Of a stretch of 25,329 nucleotides of DNA, positions 7,673 to 14,979 are shown in pieces. The notes beneath the pieces are model-generated. The model was not told where the DNA came from and did not search any database. It saw only the letters and a list, made by a program, of their open reading frames with translations. Numbering within the stretch: position 1 is the stretch's first letter; each line of letters starts with the position of its first letter. This DNA comes from an uncultured Lachnospiraceae bacterium. Its GTDB lineage: Bacteria; Bacillota; Clostridia; Lachnospirales; Lachnospiraceae. The position numbers and the translations under genes are program-made. The stretch is taken from NCBI GenBank assembly GCA_902764045.1, contig CACWUI010000005.1:1-25329 (forward strand). Direction: 5' to 3'.

Positions 7673-8731
7673 TTGGGAAGAAAAAAAAGTCCTTTAAAGG
7701 ACGGGGAAAGTAAGAAAAAAATTAAAAAGAATAAAAAAGCCCCTGTCCAAAAGGCGGACACCAAGGCGGACAGTAAGCCTAAGTCTTCCTCATCGGGTAA
7801 GGGCAGAAAAAGAAGGAAGAAAAGAAGGGGCAACGCCCTTATTACCATTATCCTCATCGTTGTTATGGCGGGAGGACTGGGACTTCTTTTGTATCCTTCC
7901 GTGGCTGATTACTGGAACTCCTTCCATCAGTCAAGGGCTATCGCGTCCTATCAGGAGGCCGTTGACAACCTGAGCCGTGAGGAGTACGAAAAGCTATGGA
8001 ACGAGGCCGTGGAGTGGAATAAAAACTTAGCGGCCAATTATACCGGTCCCTACACCCTGACGGATTCGGAGATGGCAGAGTACAACAGCATTCTGGATGT
8101 TTCCGGCACGGGTATCATGGGTTATGTTACCATACAGAAGATCAGGGTAAAGCTGCCCATTTACCACGGGACCGATGAATCCAAGCTGCAGGTGGCCATA
8201 GGTCATCTTGAGTGGTCATCATTTCCCGTGGGAGGGGAGGACACCCACTGCGTGATCTCGGGACACAGAGGCCTTCCAAGCGCCAAGCTTCTTACAAGCA
8301 TAGACAGGCTGCAGATAGGCGATACCTTTATGCTTACCACATTAAATGACAACCTCACCTATGAGGTGGATCAGATCCTTGTGGTATTGCCGGAAGAGGT
8401 AAAGGACCTGTATTTGCAAAGCGGCAAGGATTTATGTACACTTGTTACCTGTACGCCCTACGGTGTCAATTCCCACCGCCTTCTTGTGCGGGGACACAGG
8501 ATACCCAACGACCCGGGTTATAATTTCAACGCACGGGCGGATGCCACCGTTATAGATCCCCTTATCGTGGCGCCCATACTTGCGGTGCCGGGGCTTGTGG
8601 CATTGTTTATCTGGGTAATGCTTCAGGGACGAAAAGGACGTAAACAAAAGAAAAAAGAGAGAGCAGTTATAAAAGAGGAAAAACGTGAAAGAAAACGAAG
8701 GAAAGCCGAAGAAAAGAAAAAACAGAAGTAA
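7673..8731 (+). CDS. Class C-type (pilin) sortase with basic tails
   Basis: 352 aa. A membrane transpeptidase that cleaves sorting signals and links the protein to a partner amine, in class C usually another pilin subunit. The sequence shows a very basic N-terminal tail (about 55 residues), a membrane segment (VVMAGGLGLLL region), the catalytic domain, a second membrane segment and a Lys/Arg-rich C-terminal tail. Catalytic residues: His198 (ISGHRGLP), Cys260 (LVTCTPYGV) and Arg269 (SHRLLVRGHR); the 62-residue His-Cys spacing fits the family. TCTPYG..SHRLLVRG is the class C signature. I see no DP(F/W) lid motif. The start is TTG at 7673: in-frame ATGs just upstream run into stops, and GAGG (7657-7660) is the only RBS candidate, with a rather long 12-nt spacing. 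The 3' end overlaps the next sortase. Confidence 0.9.
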   Translation: MGRKKSPLKDGESKKKIKKNKKAPVQKADTKADSKPKSSSSGKGRKRRKKRRGNALITIILIVVMAGGLGLLLYPSVADYWNSFHQSRAIASYQEAVDNLSREEYEKLWNEAVEWNKNLAANYTGPYTLTDSEMAEYNSILDVSGTGIMGYVTIQKIRVKLPIYHGTDESKLQVAIGHLEWSSFPVGGEDTHCVISGHRGLPSAKLLTSIDRLQIGDTFMLTTLNDNLTYEVDQILVVLPEEVKDLYLQSGKDLCTLVTCTPYGVNSHRLLVRGHRIPNDPGYNFNARADATVIDPLIVAPILAVPGLVALFIWVMLQGRKGRKQKKKERAVIKEEKRERKRRKAEEKKKQK

Positions 8732-9314
8732 GGTATTTACATGGCTTATAATAATCGGAGCGGCTTGCCTGTGTATAGCGGGCGGTATTACCGCGTCCAA
8801 CTTTTACACGGAATACAGGGCAAAGATAAATGCGGCTGAGATCTCGGCAAAGGTTGAGGAGCAGATAAGTGATAAGGACAAGGACAACAGTTACCTTATA
8901 AATCCCGACGTGCCAATGAAAGTGGTGTGGATCGACGGGATCCCCTATGTCGGCAATCTGGAAATACCAAACCTTGACCTTAAGCTTCCCATTATAGCGG
9001 ATTGTACCGATGCCAATCTTAAGATAGCCCCCTGCCGGTATGAGGACACCACGCCCTACAGAGAGCATTTTATCATTGCGGGGCACAATTACAGCGCCCA
9101 TTTCGGAAGGCTGGTGGGAGCGGATTATAAGTCAAAGGTTATTTTTACCGACATGGATGACAATAAGTTCGAATATGAGATCGGAGACGTGGAGACCATG
9201 CGTCCCACGGAGATCGAGCGTATGGATACCGGAGGCTGGAGCCTGACGCTGTTTACCTGTGATTACAGCGGAAGAGCGAGAGTGGCCGTGAGGTGTTATG
9301 CTACGGATTATTAA
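8685..9314 (+). CDS. Second sortase of the adhesin locus
   Basis: 209 aa with one N-terminal membrane segment (about residues 18-38) and a sortase domain: His134 (IIAGHNYSAHF), Cys192 (LFTCDYSG) and arginines at 197, 199 and 203, one of which would complete the triad. The class is unclear; it does not match the class C or class B signatures seen elsewhere in the window and resembles small class D/other housekeeping-type sortases. The start is GTG at 8685, with AGAGGAA (8674-8680) as RBS; it lies inside the end of the class C sortase gene, so the two are translationally linked (47-nt overlap). Probable role: cell-wall attachment of the adhesin or of a polymer made by the first sortase (inference). 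Confidence 0.88.
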   Translation: MKENEGKPKKRKNRSKVFTWLIIIGAACLCIAGGITASNFYTEYRAKINAAEISAKVEEQISDKDKDNSYLINPDVPMKVVWIDGIPYVGNLEIPNLDLKLPIIADCTDANLKIAPCRYEDTTPYREHFIIAGHNYSAHFGRLVGADYKSKVIFTDMDDNKFEYEIGDVETMRPTEIERMDTGGWSLTLFTCDYSGRARVAVRCYATDY

Positions 9315-9320
9315 ATAATA

Positions 9321-9535
9321 ACGCTATATTAAGCCCGTAATATGATATTGCCGGACTGTGTAATCCGACCTGCAGAATTCACAAAACAACGGATATGGTT
9401 ATAAACAACGTCCGAAAAACATAAATGCTGCTTCGCAGCGATGTTTTCCGGACGTATAACCATATCCGTGTTTTTAATTCTGCGGTCAGATTACAAATGT
9501 CCGGAAATACCATATTACGGGCTGCTAATTCGCGC
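9321..9535. repeat. Long imperfect palindrome (about 200 bp) between convergent genes
   Basis: AGCCCGTAATATG (9332-9344) is perfectly complementary to 9511-9523, and the arms stay largely complementary with small bulges up to the apex GCTGC-TTC-GCAGC (9427-9439). The longest inner match is 15 bp (ACGGATATGGTTATA, from 9389, with its complement ending near 9469). Weaker pairing extends outward to about 9321 and 9535. It has no ORF and no clear U-tract. It may act as a bidirectional terminator, but its length is more like a MITE-type element or a folded RNA. Confidence 0.85.
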
Positions 9536-9544
9536 TGATATTTA

Positions 9545-10051
9545 CTACTCCAGTATCACAAACCCATCACGGTAGTCTTTTATCATATATGGATATTTCC
9601 CGGCTTCTTCCCGTATCCTGTCGCCAAGACCGCTCTGTACCAGTTTTTTCATCACATCGATATCAAGCCTGTTGATGGCAGGGCAGGTGGGAGTGAGACA
9701 GACCTTAAGTTCACCCTCAGGCATCCTCATAATCCTTAAAGGCCAGATCTTGCAGTCAAAGGGTTTTTCATTCTCCGGCAGGATGCATCCCCTGTCCGGG
9801 TCAAGAAAAGGGCAGGGAACCTCTTCTTCCGGATCGTCGCTTTTGTAGAGCCCGGAAAGGTCGGTTTGGGCGTAGGGGAAACCATCCCCTGTCATAAAAA
9901 TGTATTTTACAGGCGCACCTTTAAATCCTACAGGATGTGTTTTTACGAATTCCTCCGACAAAAGAGGAGTCTCCCACAGACTCTTTCTTCTGAAGGAACA
10001 ACAGAACCTGCATTTGGCACAGGTCTCCTTAGATAAAACTTCTGACAGCAT
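9545..10051 (-). CDS. YkgJ-like Cys-cluster protein (putative Zn/Fe-binding)
   Basis: 168 aa. The N-terminus has CAKCRFCC, followed by CPFLDPDRGC and the PFDCKIWPLR motif, the pattern of the YkgJ/CxxCxxCC family of predicted zinc- or iron-chelating proteins; the biochemical role of the family is not settled. The start ATG (10049-10051) has a good RBS (AAAGGGGTG) lying over the stop codon of the upstream DUF2156 gene, leaving 4 nt between the two, so they form an operon. It converges on the sortase genes across the long palindrome. Confidence 0.8.
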   Translation of the reverse strand: MLSEVLSKETCAKCRFCCSFRRKSLWETPLLSEEFVKTHPVGFKGAPVKYIFMTGDGFPYAQTDLSGLYKSDDPEEEVPCPFLDPDRGCILPENEKPFDCKIWPLRIMRMPEGELKVCLTPTCPAINRLDIDVMKKLVQSGLGDRIREEAGKYPYMIKDYRDGFVILE

Positions 10052-10055
10052 TATC

Positions 10056-11015
10056 TCACCCCTTTCTTAAGATCCCCGAATATTTATGGAGCATCATATC
10101 CGGATGGTAGGACTCTTTGGCCTTGCGCAATCCCTCAAGCCCTATGTCCTCCTCCCGGTTGATCCATTTGGCCCCGTGCTCTTCCAGTAGATATTCGGAA
10201 AACATCTGGTTGACTGCGGCGTATGCCCCGTTTGCGGCATATTCACCGAAGGATTTTTCAAAATGAATATCAAATACCCCATAGGAGATCTCCGATGCGA
10301 TGCTCATGGCCACAGGCCTGCCCTCCACCCGGATGAGCGCACCGATTATATCAAGCTCGGGGAAAAGTCTCACAGCCGTCTTTATTTCCTGTTTTTCAAG
10401 AACCTGGGAGTGCTCCAGATCATTTTCCCGTTCCTTTATCCAGGCCTCCTCCACCCGGTACAGATCGCAGGTGCAGGGACTGCCGCCGCAATCGTCCATG
10501 CTGCGCTTTTCAAAGATGACAAACTCAAGATCAGGATACTGCTTTTTAAATCTTGATACATGATTCTTCTTTTTATGATTCGATCTGCCGGCAAGCTTTC
10601 CCAGATGTTCCGCCGTGTAAAGATAATCACTGTCCCCGGGATAAGAAACGAATTCCATTTCGGGGTATTTTCTTTCCAAGTACCATTTCTGATCCTCGGT
10701 CAAAAGGCAGAACGAAAGGGGAACCCCGGATGAGTCTGCCTCCTCCGCCAGGTCATCAAGCACCTCGTCTATGCATTTTCTGTCGGAAAGAGAGGAGCCC
10801 ACGGGAAATGTGTAGCCGTTTCGTCCCAGACATGTGTCCCGGGTCTTATATCTGCGTATCATAAGATCCCCGGCAAAGGCTATCCGCAGGTCGTATTTGT
10901 CCGCTAACAGAAAGATGTTTACCGCGGCCAGGTCGCTGCCCATGCTGCAGGACTTAAATGTAGCCTGACGGATACGGGTAAGGTCGCTTAATTCGGGTTT
11001 TTTCCAGTTGATCAT
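10056..11015 (-). CDS. DUF2156 (LPG synthase C-terminal-like, GNAT-fold) protein
   Basis: About 319 aa, cytoplasmic, with no membrane segments. The C-terminal NREEDIGLEGLRKAKESYHP stretch is characteristic of the DUF2156/phosphatidylglycerol lysyltransferase C-terminal family, which has a doubled acetyltransferase-like fold. Without the membrane domain of MprF it is not a lipid flippase; the substrate is unknown. I place the start at ATG 11015, because AAGAAAGGA sits 6 nt before it; the ATG 21 nt further upstream (11036) has no RBS. First gene of a two-gene reverse-strand operon with the YkgJ-like gene. Confidence 0.8.
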   Translation of the reverse strand: MINWKKPELSDLTRIRQATFKSCSMGSDLAAVNIFLLADKYDLRIAFAGDLMIRRYKTRDTCLGRNGYTFPVGSSLSDRKCIDEVLDDLAEEADSSGVPLSFCLLTEDQKWYLERKYPEMEFVSYPGDSDYLYTAEHLGKLAGRSNHKKKNHVSRFKKQYPDLEFVIFEKRSMDDCGGSPCTCDLYRVEEAWIKERENDLEHSQVLEKQEIKTAVRLFPELDIIGALIRVEGRPVAMSIASEISYGVFDIHFEKSFGEYAANGAYAAVNQMFSEYLLEEHGAKWINREEDIGLEGLRKAKESYHPDMMLHKYSGILRKG

Positions 11016-11045
11016 GTGCATTCCTTTCTTCCCCATATTTTTTTT

Positions 11046-11071
11046 ATTTTACCATAAAAAAGTGGTATAAT
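11046..11071. promoter_or_regulatory. Divergent promoter region of DUF2156 and cyclophilin genes
   Basis: TATAAT (11066-11071) is a consensus -10 for the rightward cyclophilin gene, about 45 nt before its ATG; no good -35 is visible. On the reverse strand TAAAAT (plus 11046-11051) is a candidate -10 for the DUF2156 gene, with a poor -35 (TTAATT). The two would overlap. Confidence 0.4.
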
Positions 11072-11114
11072 TAAATCTACGAATTTATTCCAATACAAAA
11101 AGGAGAAATATAAA

Positions 11115-11636
11115 ATGGCACAAAATCCTATAGTAACGATCACCATGGAAGACGGCGGCGTGATGAAGCTGGAACTTTATCCCGAGATCGCGCCCCAGTC
11201 GGTTTACAACTTCATAAGTCTCATTAAAAAAGGCTTCTACGACGGTCTGACTTTCCACAGGGTTATCTCAGGCTTTATGATCCAAGGCGGATGTCCCGAG
11301 GGAAACGGAACGGGCGGCCCCGGATATAATATTAAGGGCGAGTTTGTCATGAACAATGTAAAGAATGACCTTTCCCACACCAGAGGTGTTCTTTCCATGG
11401 CCCGGGCAGCTGAGTACAATTCCGGCGGTTCCCAGTTCTTTATCATGCACAAGGATGTGAACCAGCTGGACGGTCAGTATGCGGCCTTCGGCAAGCTTAT
11501 CGAGGGTGAGGATGTGCTGGATAAGATCGCGGAAGTTCAGACCAATCCTCTGGATAAGCCGCTGGAGCCCCAGGTTATCAAGAGCATAACGGTGGACACC
11601 TTCGGGGAGGATTACCCGGAACCTGAGAAAATGTAA
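11115..11636 (+). CDS. ppiB: Cyclophilin-type peptidyl-prolyl cis-trans isomerase
   Basis: 173 aa and no signal peptide, so cytoplasmic. Speeds cis-trans isomerisation of proline peptide bonds during protein folding. Family motifs are clear: FHRVISGFMIQGGCPEG (catalytic Arg and Gln), GVLSMARA, SQFFIMHKD and the QYAAFGKLIEG segment. The length is usual for single-domain bacterial cyclophilins. The RBS is AGGAG at 11101-11105. The aldolase gene follows after 50 nt without an obvious terminator. Confidence 0.95.
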   Translation: MAQNPIVTITMEDGGVMKLELYPEIAPQSVYNFISLIKKGFYDGLTFHRVISGFMIQGGCPEGNGTGGPGYNIKGEFVMNNVKNDLSHTRGVLSMARAAEYNSGGSQFFIMHKDVNQLDGQYAAFGKLIEGEDVLDKIAEVQTNPLDKPLEPQVIKSITVDTFGEDYPEPEKM

Positions 11637-11686
11637 ACGGTTCCCCCGGATCTTGAAGTTTTCGCTTAACAGAAAGGAGTTTTCTT

Positions 11687-12550
11687 ATGTTAGTAAATGT
11701 AAAACAGATGCTTAATGACGCCGTAGCAGGTCACTACGCCGTAGGACATTTCAATATAAACAACCTTGAGTGGACCAAGGCCATTCTTGAAACAGCCCAG
11801 GAGATGAACGCGCCGGTAATCCTTGGTGTATCAGAGGGCGCCGGCAAATACATGGGCGGCTTTAAGACCGTTGCAGCCATGGCTTCAGCCATGACCGATG
11901 ATCTGGGCATTACCGTTCCTGTGGCCCTTCACCTTGACCACGGAACATACGAGGGATGTCTCAAATGTGTAGATGCGGGATTTTCTTCGATCATGTTTGA
12001 CGGCTCCTCTTATCCGATAGAGGAAAATGTGGAAAAGACCAAGGAACTGGTTAAGATCTGTGCCGACAAGGGTATGTCCCTTGAGGCAGAGGTGGGCGCC
12101 ATCGGCGGCGAGGAAGACGGAGTCGTGGGCATGGGCGAGTGCGCTGATCCCGAGGAATGTAAGGCTATAGCTGAGCTTGGCGTAGACCTTCTTGCGGCAG
12201 GCATCGGGAACATACACGGCAAATATCCCGAGAACTGGCCCGGACTTCGCTTTGACGTGCTTGAGAGCGTAAAGGAAAAGACGGGATCCCTTCCCCTTGT
12301 GCTTCACGGAGGCACGGGGATCCCTGCCGATATGGTAAAAGAAGCCATTAACCTGGGTGTAGCCAAGATAAATGTAAATACCGAGTGCCAGATAGCATTT
12401 ACGGCAGCAGTAAGAAAATATATCGAAGAGGGTAAGGACTTAGAGGGTAAAGGCTTTGACCCCAGAAAAGTCCTTAAGCCCGGAGCGGAAGCCATCAAGG
12501 CAACTGTTAAAGAGAAAATATTGCTTTTCGGTTCTGACGGAAAAGCATAA
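11687..12550 (+). CDS. fba: Class II fructose-1,6-bisphosphate aldolase
   Basis: 287 aa. Zinc enzyme of glycolysis and gluconeogenesis that splits fructose-1,6-bisphosphate into dihydroxyacetone phosphate and glyceraldehyde 3-phosphate. Visible residues: Asp84 and His85 (LHLDHG), Glu135 (EAEVG), His177 (GNIHGKYP), His207 (VLHGGTG) and the phosphate-binding INVNTE (about 228-233). Full length for the short Gram-positive type. RBS AGAAAGGAG. Tagatose-bisphosphate or related aldolases share the fold, so the exact sugar is inferred from overall similarity. The class B sortase starts 17 nt downstream. Confidence 0.92.
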   Translation: MLVNVKQMLNDAVAGHYAVGHFNINNLEWTKAILETAQEMNAPVILGVSEGAGKYMGGFKTVAAMASAMTDDLGITVPVALHLDHGTYEGCLKCVDAGFSSIMFDGSSYPIEENVEKTKELVKICADKGMSLEAEVGAIGGEEDGVVGMGECADPEECKAIAELGVDLLAAGIGNIHGKYPENWPGLRFDVLESVKEKTGSLPLVLHGGTGIPADMVKEAINLGVAKINVNTECQIAFTAAVRKYIEEGKDLEGKGFDPRKVLKPGAEAIKATVKEKILLFGSDGKA

Positions 12551-12567
12551 TATAAAGGTTTGGTTTT

Positions 12568-13347
12568 ATGGTTAGAAGAAGAAGACGAAGGAAGGCCCCC
12601 GTCATAGCAATACTCGTTATCATCGGCTGCGCCATAGTCCTGGTCATTGCCCTGGTCAATATCTTCAGGCTTCAGGGCGAATACAAGCATGTGGCCGAGG
12701 TAAATAAAAAGGCGGTGGAATCCATTACCGAACCCGCCAAGATAGATGACGGCGGCGGTGAGCAAAAGGAAGAATTTAAGTACAATCACGAGGCGGCTCT
12801 AAAGATCAATACCGATGCCAAAGGAATGTATCGAAATGACGGTACCCAGACCCTGCTTCCCGTTGTACAGCGTCCGGATGACGATGATCATTACCTGCAT
12901 CTGGGCTTTGACGGCGAATACAGCAGAGGCGGGACCCTGTTTATCGCAGGGGAGATAAAGGAAGGTCTTGACGCTTCCCATGTTATTATTTACGGACATC
13001 ACATGAACGATGATTCCATGTTTACAAAAAATAATAACTATAAGGACGAGGATTTTTACCGTCAGGGAACCAATGATACTTTCTATATCTACACGCCGGA
13101 TGTGCTGAGGGAGTATAAGATCTTTGCGGTGTATAACTCCGATCCGGACGGTCCCGTTTATACTATAAATATGAACGAGGAGGAGTTAAAGCAGTTCGCT
13201 CTGGAGTGCGCCGAACGAAGCATGTACAACACAGGGGTTGATATTTCAAAGGCTTCCCAGATAGTCACCCTTTCCAGCTGCGAGGCCACGGACTACAATT
13301 ACAGGCTTGTGGTGCAGGGAGTACTGGTTAAGGAAACACCTTATTAA
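12568..13347 (+). CDS. srtB: Class B sortase
   Basis: 259 aa. An Arg-rich N-terminus (MVRRRRRRK) and one membrane segment (about residues 11-32) anchor an extracellular catalytic domain. Catalytic residues: His144 (IIYGHHMNDDSMF), Cys238 (VTLSSCEAT, the TLSTC-type site) and Arg246 (NYRLVVQG). The pattern is that of class B sortases, which attach proteins to peptidoglycan. No obvious sorting substrate lies beside it; the adhesin at 1739-7399 carries SPGTG, of the kind used by Clostridioides difficile SrtB, so it is a candidate. It lies 17 nt after fba and 13 nt before the lipoprotein gene, so it is probably co-transcribed with them. Confidence 0.92.
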   Translation: MVRRRRRRKAPVIAILVIIGCAIVLVIALVNIFRLQGEYKHVAEVNKKAVESITEPAKIDDGGGEQKEEFKYNHEAALKINTDAKGMYRNDGTQTLLPVVQRPDDDDHYLHLGFDGEYSRGGTLFIAGEIKEGLDASHVIIYGHHMNDDSMFTKNNNYKDEDFYRQGTNDTFYIYTPDVLREYKIFAVYNSDPDGPVYTINMNEEELKQFALECAERSMYNTGVDISKASQIVTLSSCEATDYNYRLVVQGVLVKETPY

Positions 13348-13360
13348 ACGGAGGAATATT

Positions 13361-13816
13361 ATGAAGACGAAGAGCAGGATAATAAAAACAATAATAACAT
13401 TCGGAGCCATAGGCTCTGCGGCACTTACCTTTGCGGGATGCTCAGGCGGCAGTACTGATACTACCACCACCGCAGGCTCCGGCAGCAGCACGACAGCTAC
13501 CGAGGCGGAAAAAAAGGTAAGCCTTGACGTGGTAAACTCCAAAGGAGAGACCAAACACTACGAGGATAAGACAAGCGCCCAGTATTTACGGGGCTTCATG
13601 GATGAGCTCAAAGAGGACGGGGACTTTACCTATACAGGTTCAGAGTCCGCATCGGGCATCTTCATCGAGTCCGTAAATGACGAGGCTGCCAACTACGCCA
13701 CCGACGGAGCCTACTGGGCAATTTATGTGAACGGCGAGTACGACAACAGCGGCGCCGACACCCAGACCGTAAAGGACGGAGACGAGTTCAAACTGGTTTA
13801 TGAAAAAGCACAATAA
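13361..13816 (+). CDS. DUF4430 lipoprotein (putative extracytoplasmic ligand-binding)
   Basis: 151 aa from ATG 13361, chosen for the good RBS (ACGGAGGA); the frame is open to an earlier ATG at 13307 inside the sortase gene, but that has no RBS. A lipoprotein signal peptide ends in LTFAGC (Cys27), followed by a Ser/Thr/Gly-rich linker. The C-terminal half (DGAYWAIYVNGEYDNSGADTQ and onward) matches DUF4430, related to the cap domain of transcobalamin and intrinsic factor. It overlaps the following ECF S-component gene by 17 nt, so it probably supplies ligand to that transporter (inference). Confidence 0.85.
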   Translation: MKTKSRIIKTIITFGAIGSAALTFAGCSGGSTDTTTTAGSGSSTTATEAEKKVSLDVVNSKGETKHYEDKTSAQYLRGFMDELKEDGDFTYTGSESASGIFIESVNDEAANYATDGAYWAIYVNGEYDNSGADTQTVKDGDEFKLVYEKAQ

Positions 13817-14330
13817 CGACGGCTCGGGCAGGAGCCGGTTCACCGCTTATGACATCGCCCGCATCGGGATGATGATAGCGGTGCTGGAAGTGGTAAAAAG
13901 GATCCTTGATTCCATACCCAATGTGGAGCTGGTATCCTTTTTTATAATCATATTTACCATTTACTACGGCTGGAAGACCATGATAGCCGTTTACGCCTTT
14001 GTGGGGATAGAATTCCTTTTCTGGGGCTTCGGAATCTGGTCCATATGCTATCTGTATGTATGGGCAATACTCGTTGCACTCATCATGCTTGCAAGGAAAA
14101 AGGACTCGTACATACTCTACTGTATAATCTCCGGCGTTTACGGCCTTGCCTTCGGCGCCCTTTGTGCCATAACCACCATTTTCATAATGGGCCCCGCCGG
14201 AGCGCTGGGCTGGTGGATAGCCGGCATCCCTTTTGATCTTATACACGGAGTCAGCAACTTTCTGGTTTGCCTGGCGCTTTTTATACCTGTCAGGAAGGTA
14301 ATGGAGGTAGTAACCCGATGGGAACCATAA
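13800..14330 (+). CDS. ECF transporter S component (substrate-binding membrane protein)
   Basis: 176 aa, about six hydrophobic segments from residue 20 on. The overall layout (short hydrophilic start, AYDIARIGMMIAVLEVVK first helix, GWWIAGIPFDLIHGVSNF near the end) is that of ECF-type S components, which bind a vitamin or similar small molecule and use a shared energising module (EcfA/A'/T) that is not in this window. The start overlaps the lipoprotein gene by 17 nt and the stop overlaps the HAD gene by 13 nt. The substrate cannot be told from sequence alone; the DUF4430 partner hints at a corrinoid-like ligand. No riboswitch fits in the short upstream gap. Confidence 0.8.
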   Translation: MKKHNNDGSGRSRFTAYDIARIGMMIAVLEVVKRILDSIPNVELVSFFIIIFTIYYGWKTMIAVYAFVGIEFLFWGFGIWSICYLYVWAILVALIMLARKKDSYILYCIISGVYGLAFGALCAITTIFIMGPAGALGWWIAGIPFDLIHGVSNFLVCLALFIPVRKVMEVVTRWEP

Positions 14331-14965
14331 CAACCGTAATATTCGATCTGGACGGAACCCTGCTGAATACCGCGGCAGATCTGACGGATGCGGTAAATTA
14401 CACAAGAAAGACAAAGGGTCTTGAAGAGATCTCAAAAGAAGAAGTCATACCCAAACTCGGGGGCGGCATAAACAATCTCCTGCGCTGCACCCTTCCGGAA
14501 GACATGTCCGAAGAGGAGTTTGAGGAGGCAAGGGATATCTTCAATTTAAAATACAACGAGATATGCGAGAACCGCACCTATGCCTATGAAGGCATAAAGC
14601 CGGTGCTTGAGGAGTTAAAAAAAGGGGAATACAAGCTGGCCGTCATCACCAATAAAAACGATGACACGGCTAAAAGACTGGTCAATTCCTTTTTCCCGGA
14701 GATCTTTACCGTTGTGAGGGGCAGGATAGGAGAACTTCGCAAGCCTGATCCCGTGATCATGACGGATACCCTGGGTACTCTCGGGGTTTCCGCCGACAGG
14801 GTGCTTTATGTGGGAGATTCCGAAGTTGACAGACAGTTCGGCGCCAACTCGGGAGTCGCCACCATCCTGGTAAGCTGGGGCTTCAGGGGCAGACCGGGTC
14901 TTGAGGAGATCGTCCCTGAGGAGTATATTATCGACAGACCGGAAGAGATCTTTAAATATTTGTAA
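14318..14965 (+). CDS. HAD-superfamily phosphatase (phosphoglycolate phosphatase-like)
   Basis: 215 aa from ATG 14318, preceded by GGAGG (14303-14307); the frame is open upstream to 14267, but that lacks an RBS. Motifs: IFDLDGTLLNT (nucleophile Asp10 and Asp12), VITNKN, KPDP and YVGDSEVD. An alpha-helical cap lies between the first two motifs, as in Gph/PGP-type enzymes that hydrolyse small phosphate esters. The true substrate is unknown. Its start overlaps the ECF gene and trkH follows after 14 nt. Confidence 0.88.
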   Translation: MGTITTVIFDLDGTLLNTAADLTDAVNYTRKTKGLEEISKEEVIPKLGGGINNLLRCTLPEDMSEEEFEEARDIFNLKYNEICENRTYAYEGIKPVLEELKKGEYKLAVITNKNDDTAKRLVNSFFPEIFTVVRGRIGELRKPDPVIMTDTLGTLGVSADRVLYVGDSEVDRQFGANSGVATILVSWGFRGRPGLEEIVPEEYIIDRPEEIFKYL

Positions 14966-14979
14966 CAGGAGGCGCGGCA

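Noticed and set aside
13307..13360. N-terminal extension of the DUF4430 lipoprotein
   Set aside because: It lies inside the class B sortase gene, lacks an RBS and would spoil the lipoprotein signal peptide; ATG 13361 has a good RBS.
13348..13360. Vitamin riboswitch ahead of the lipoprotein/ECF pair
   Set aside because: The gap is only 13 nt, too short for any known riboswitch.
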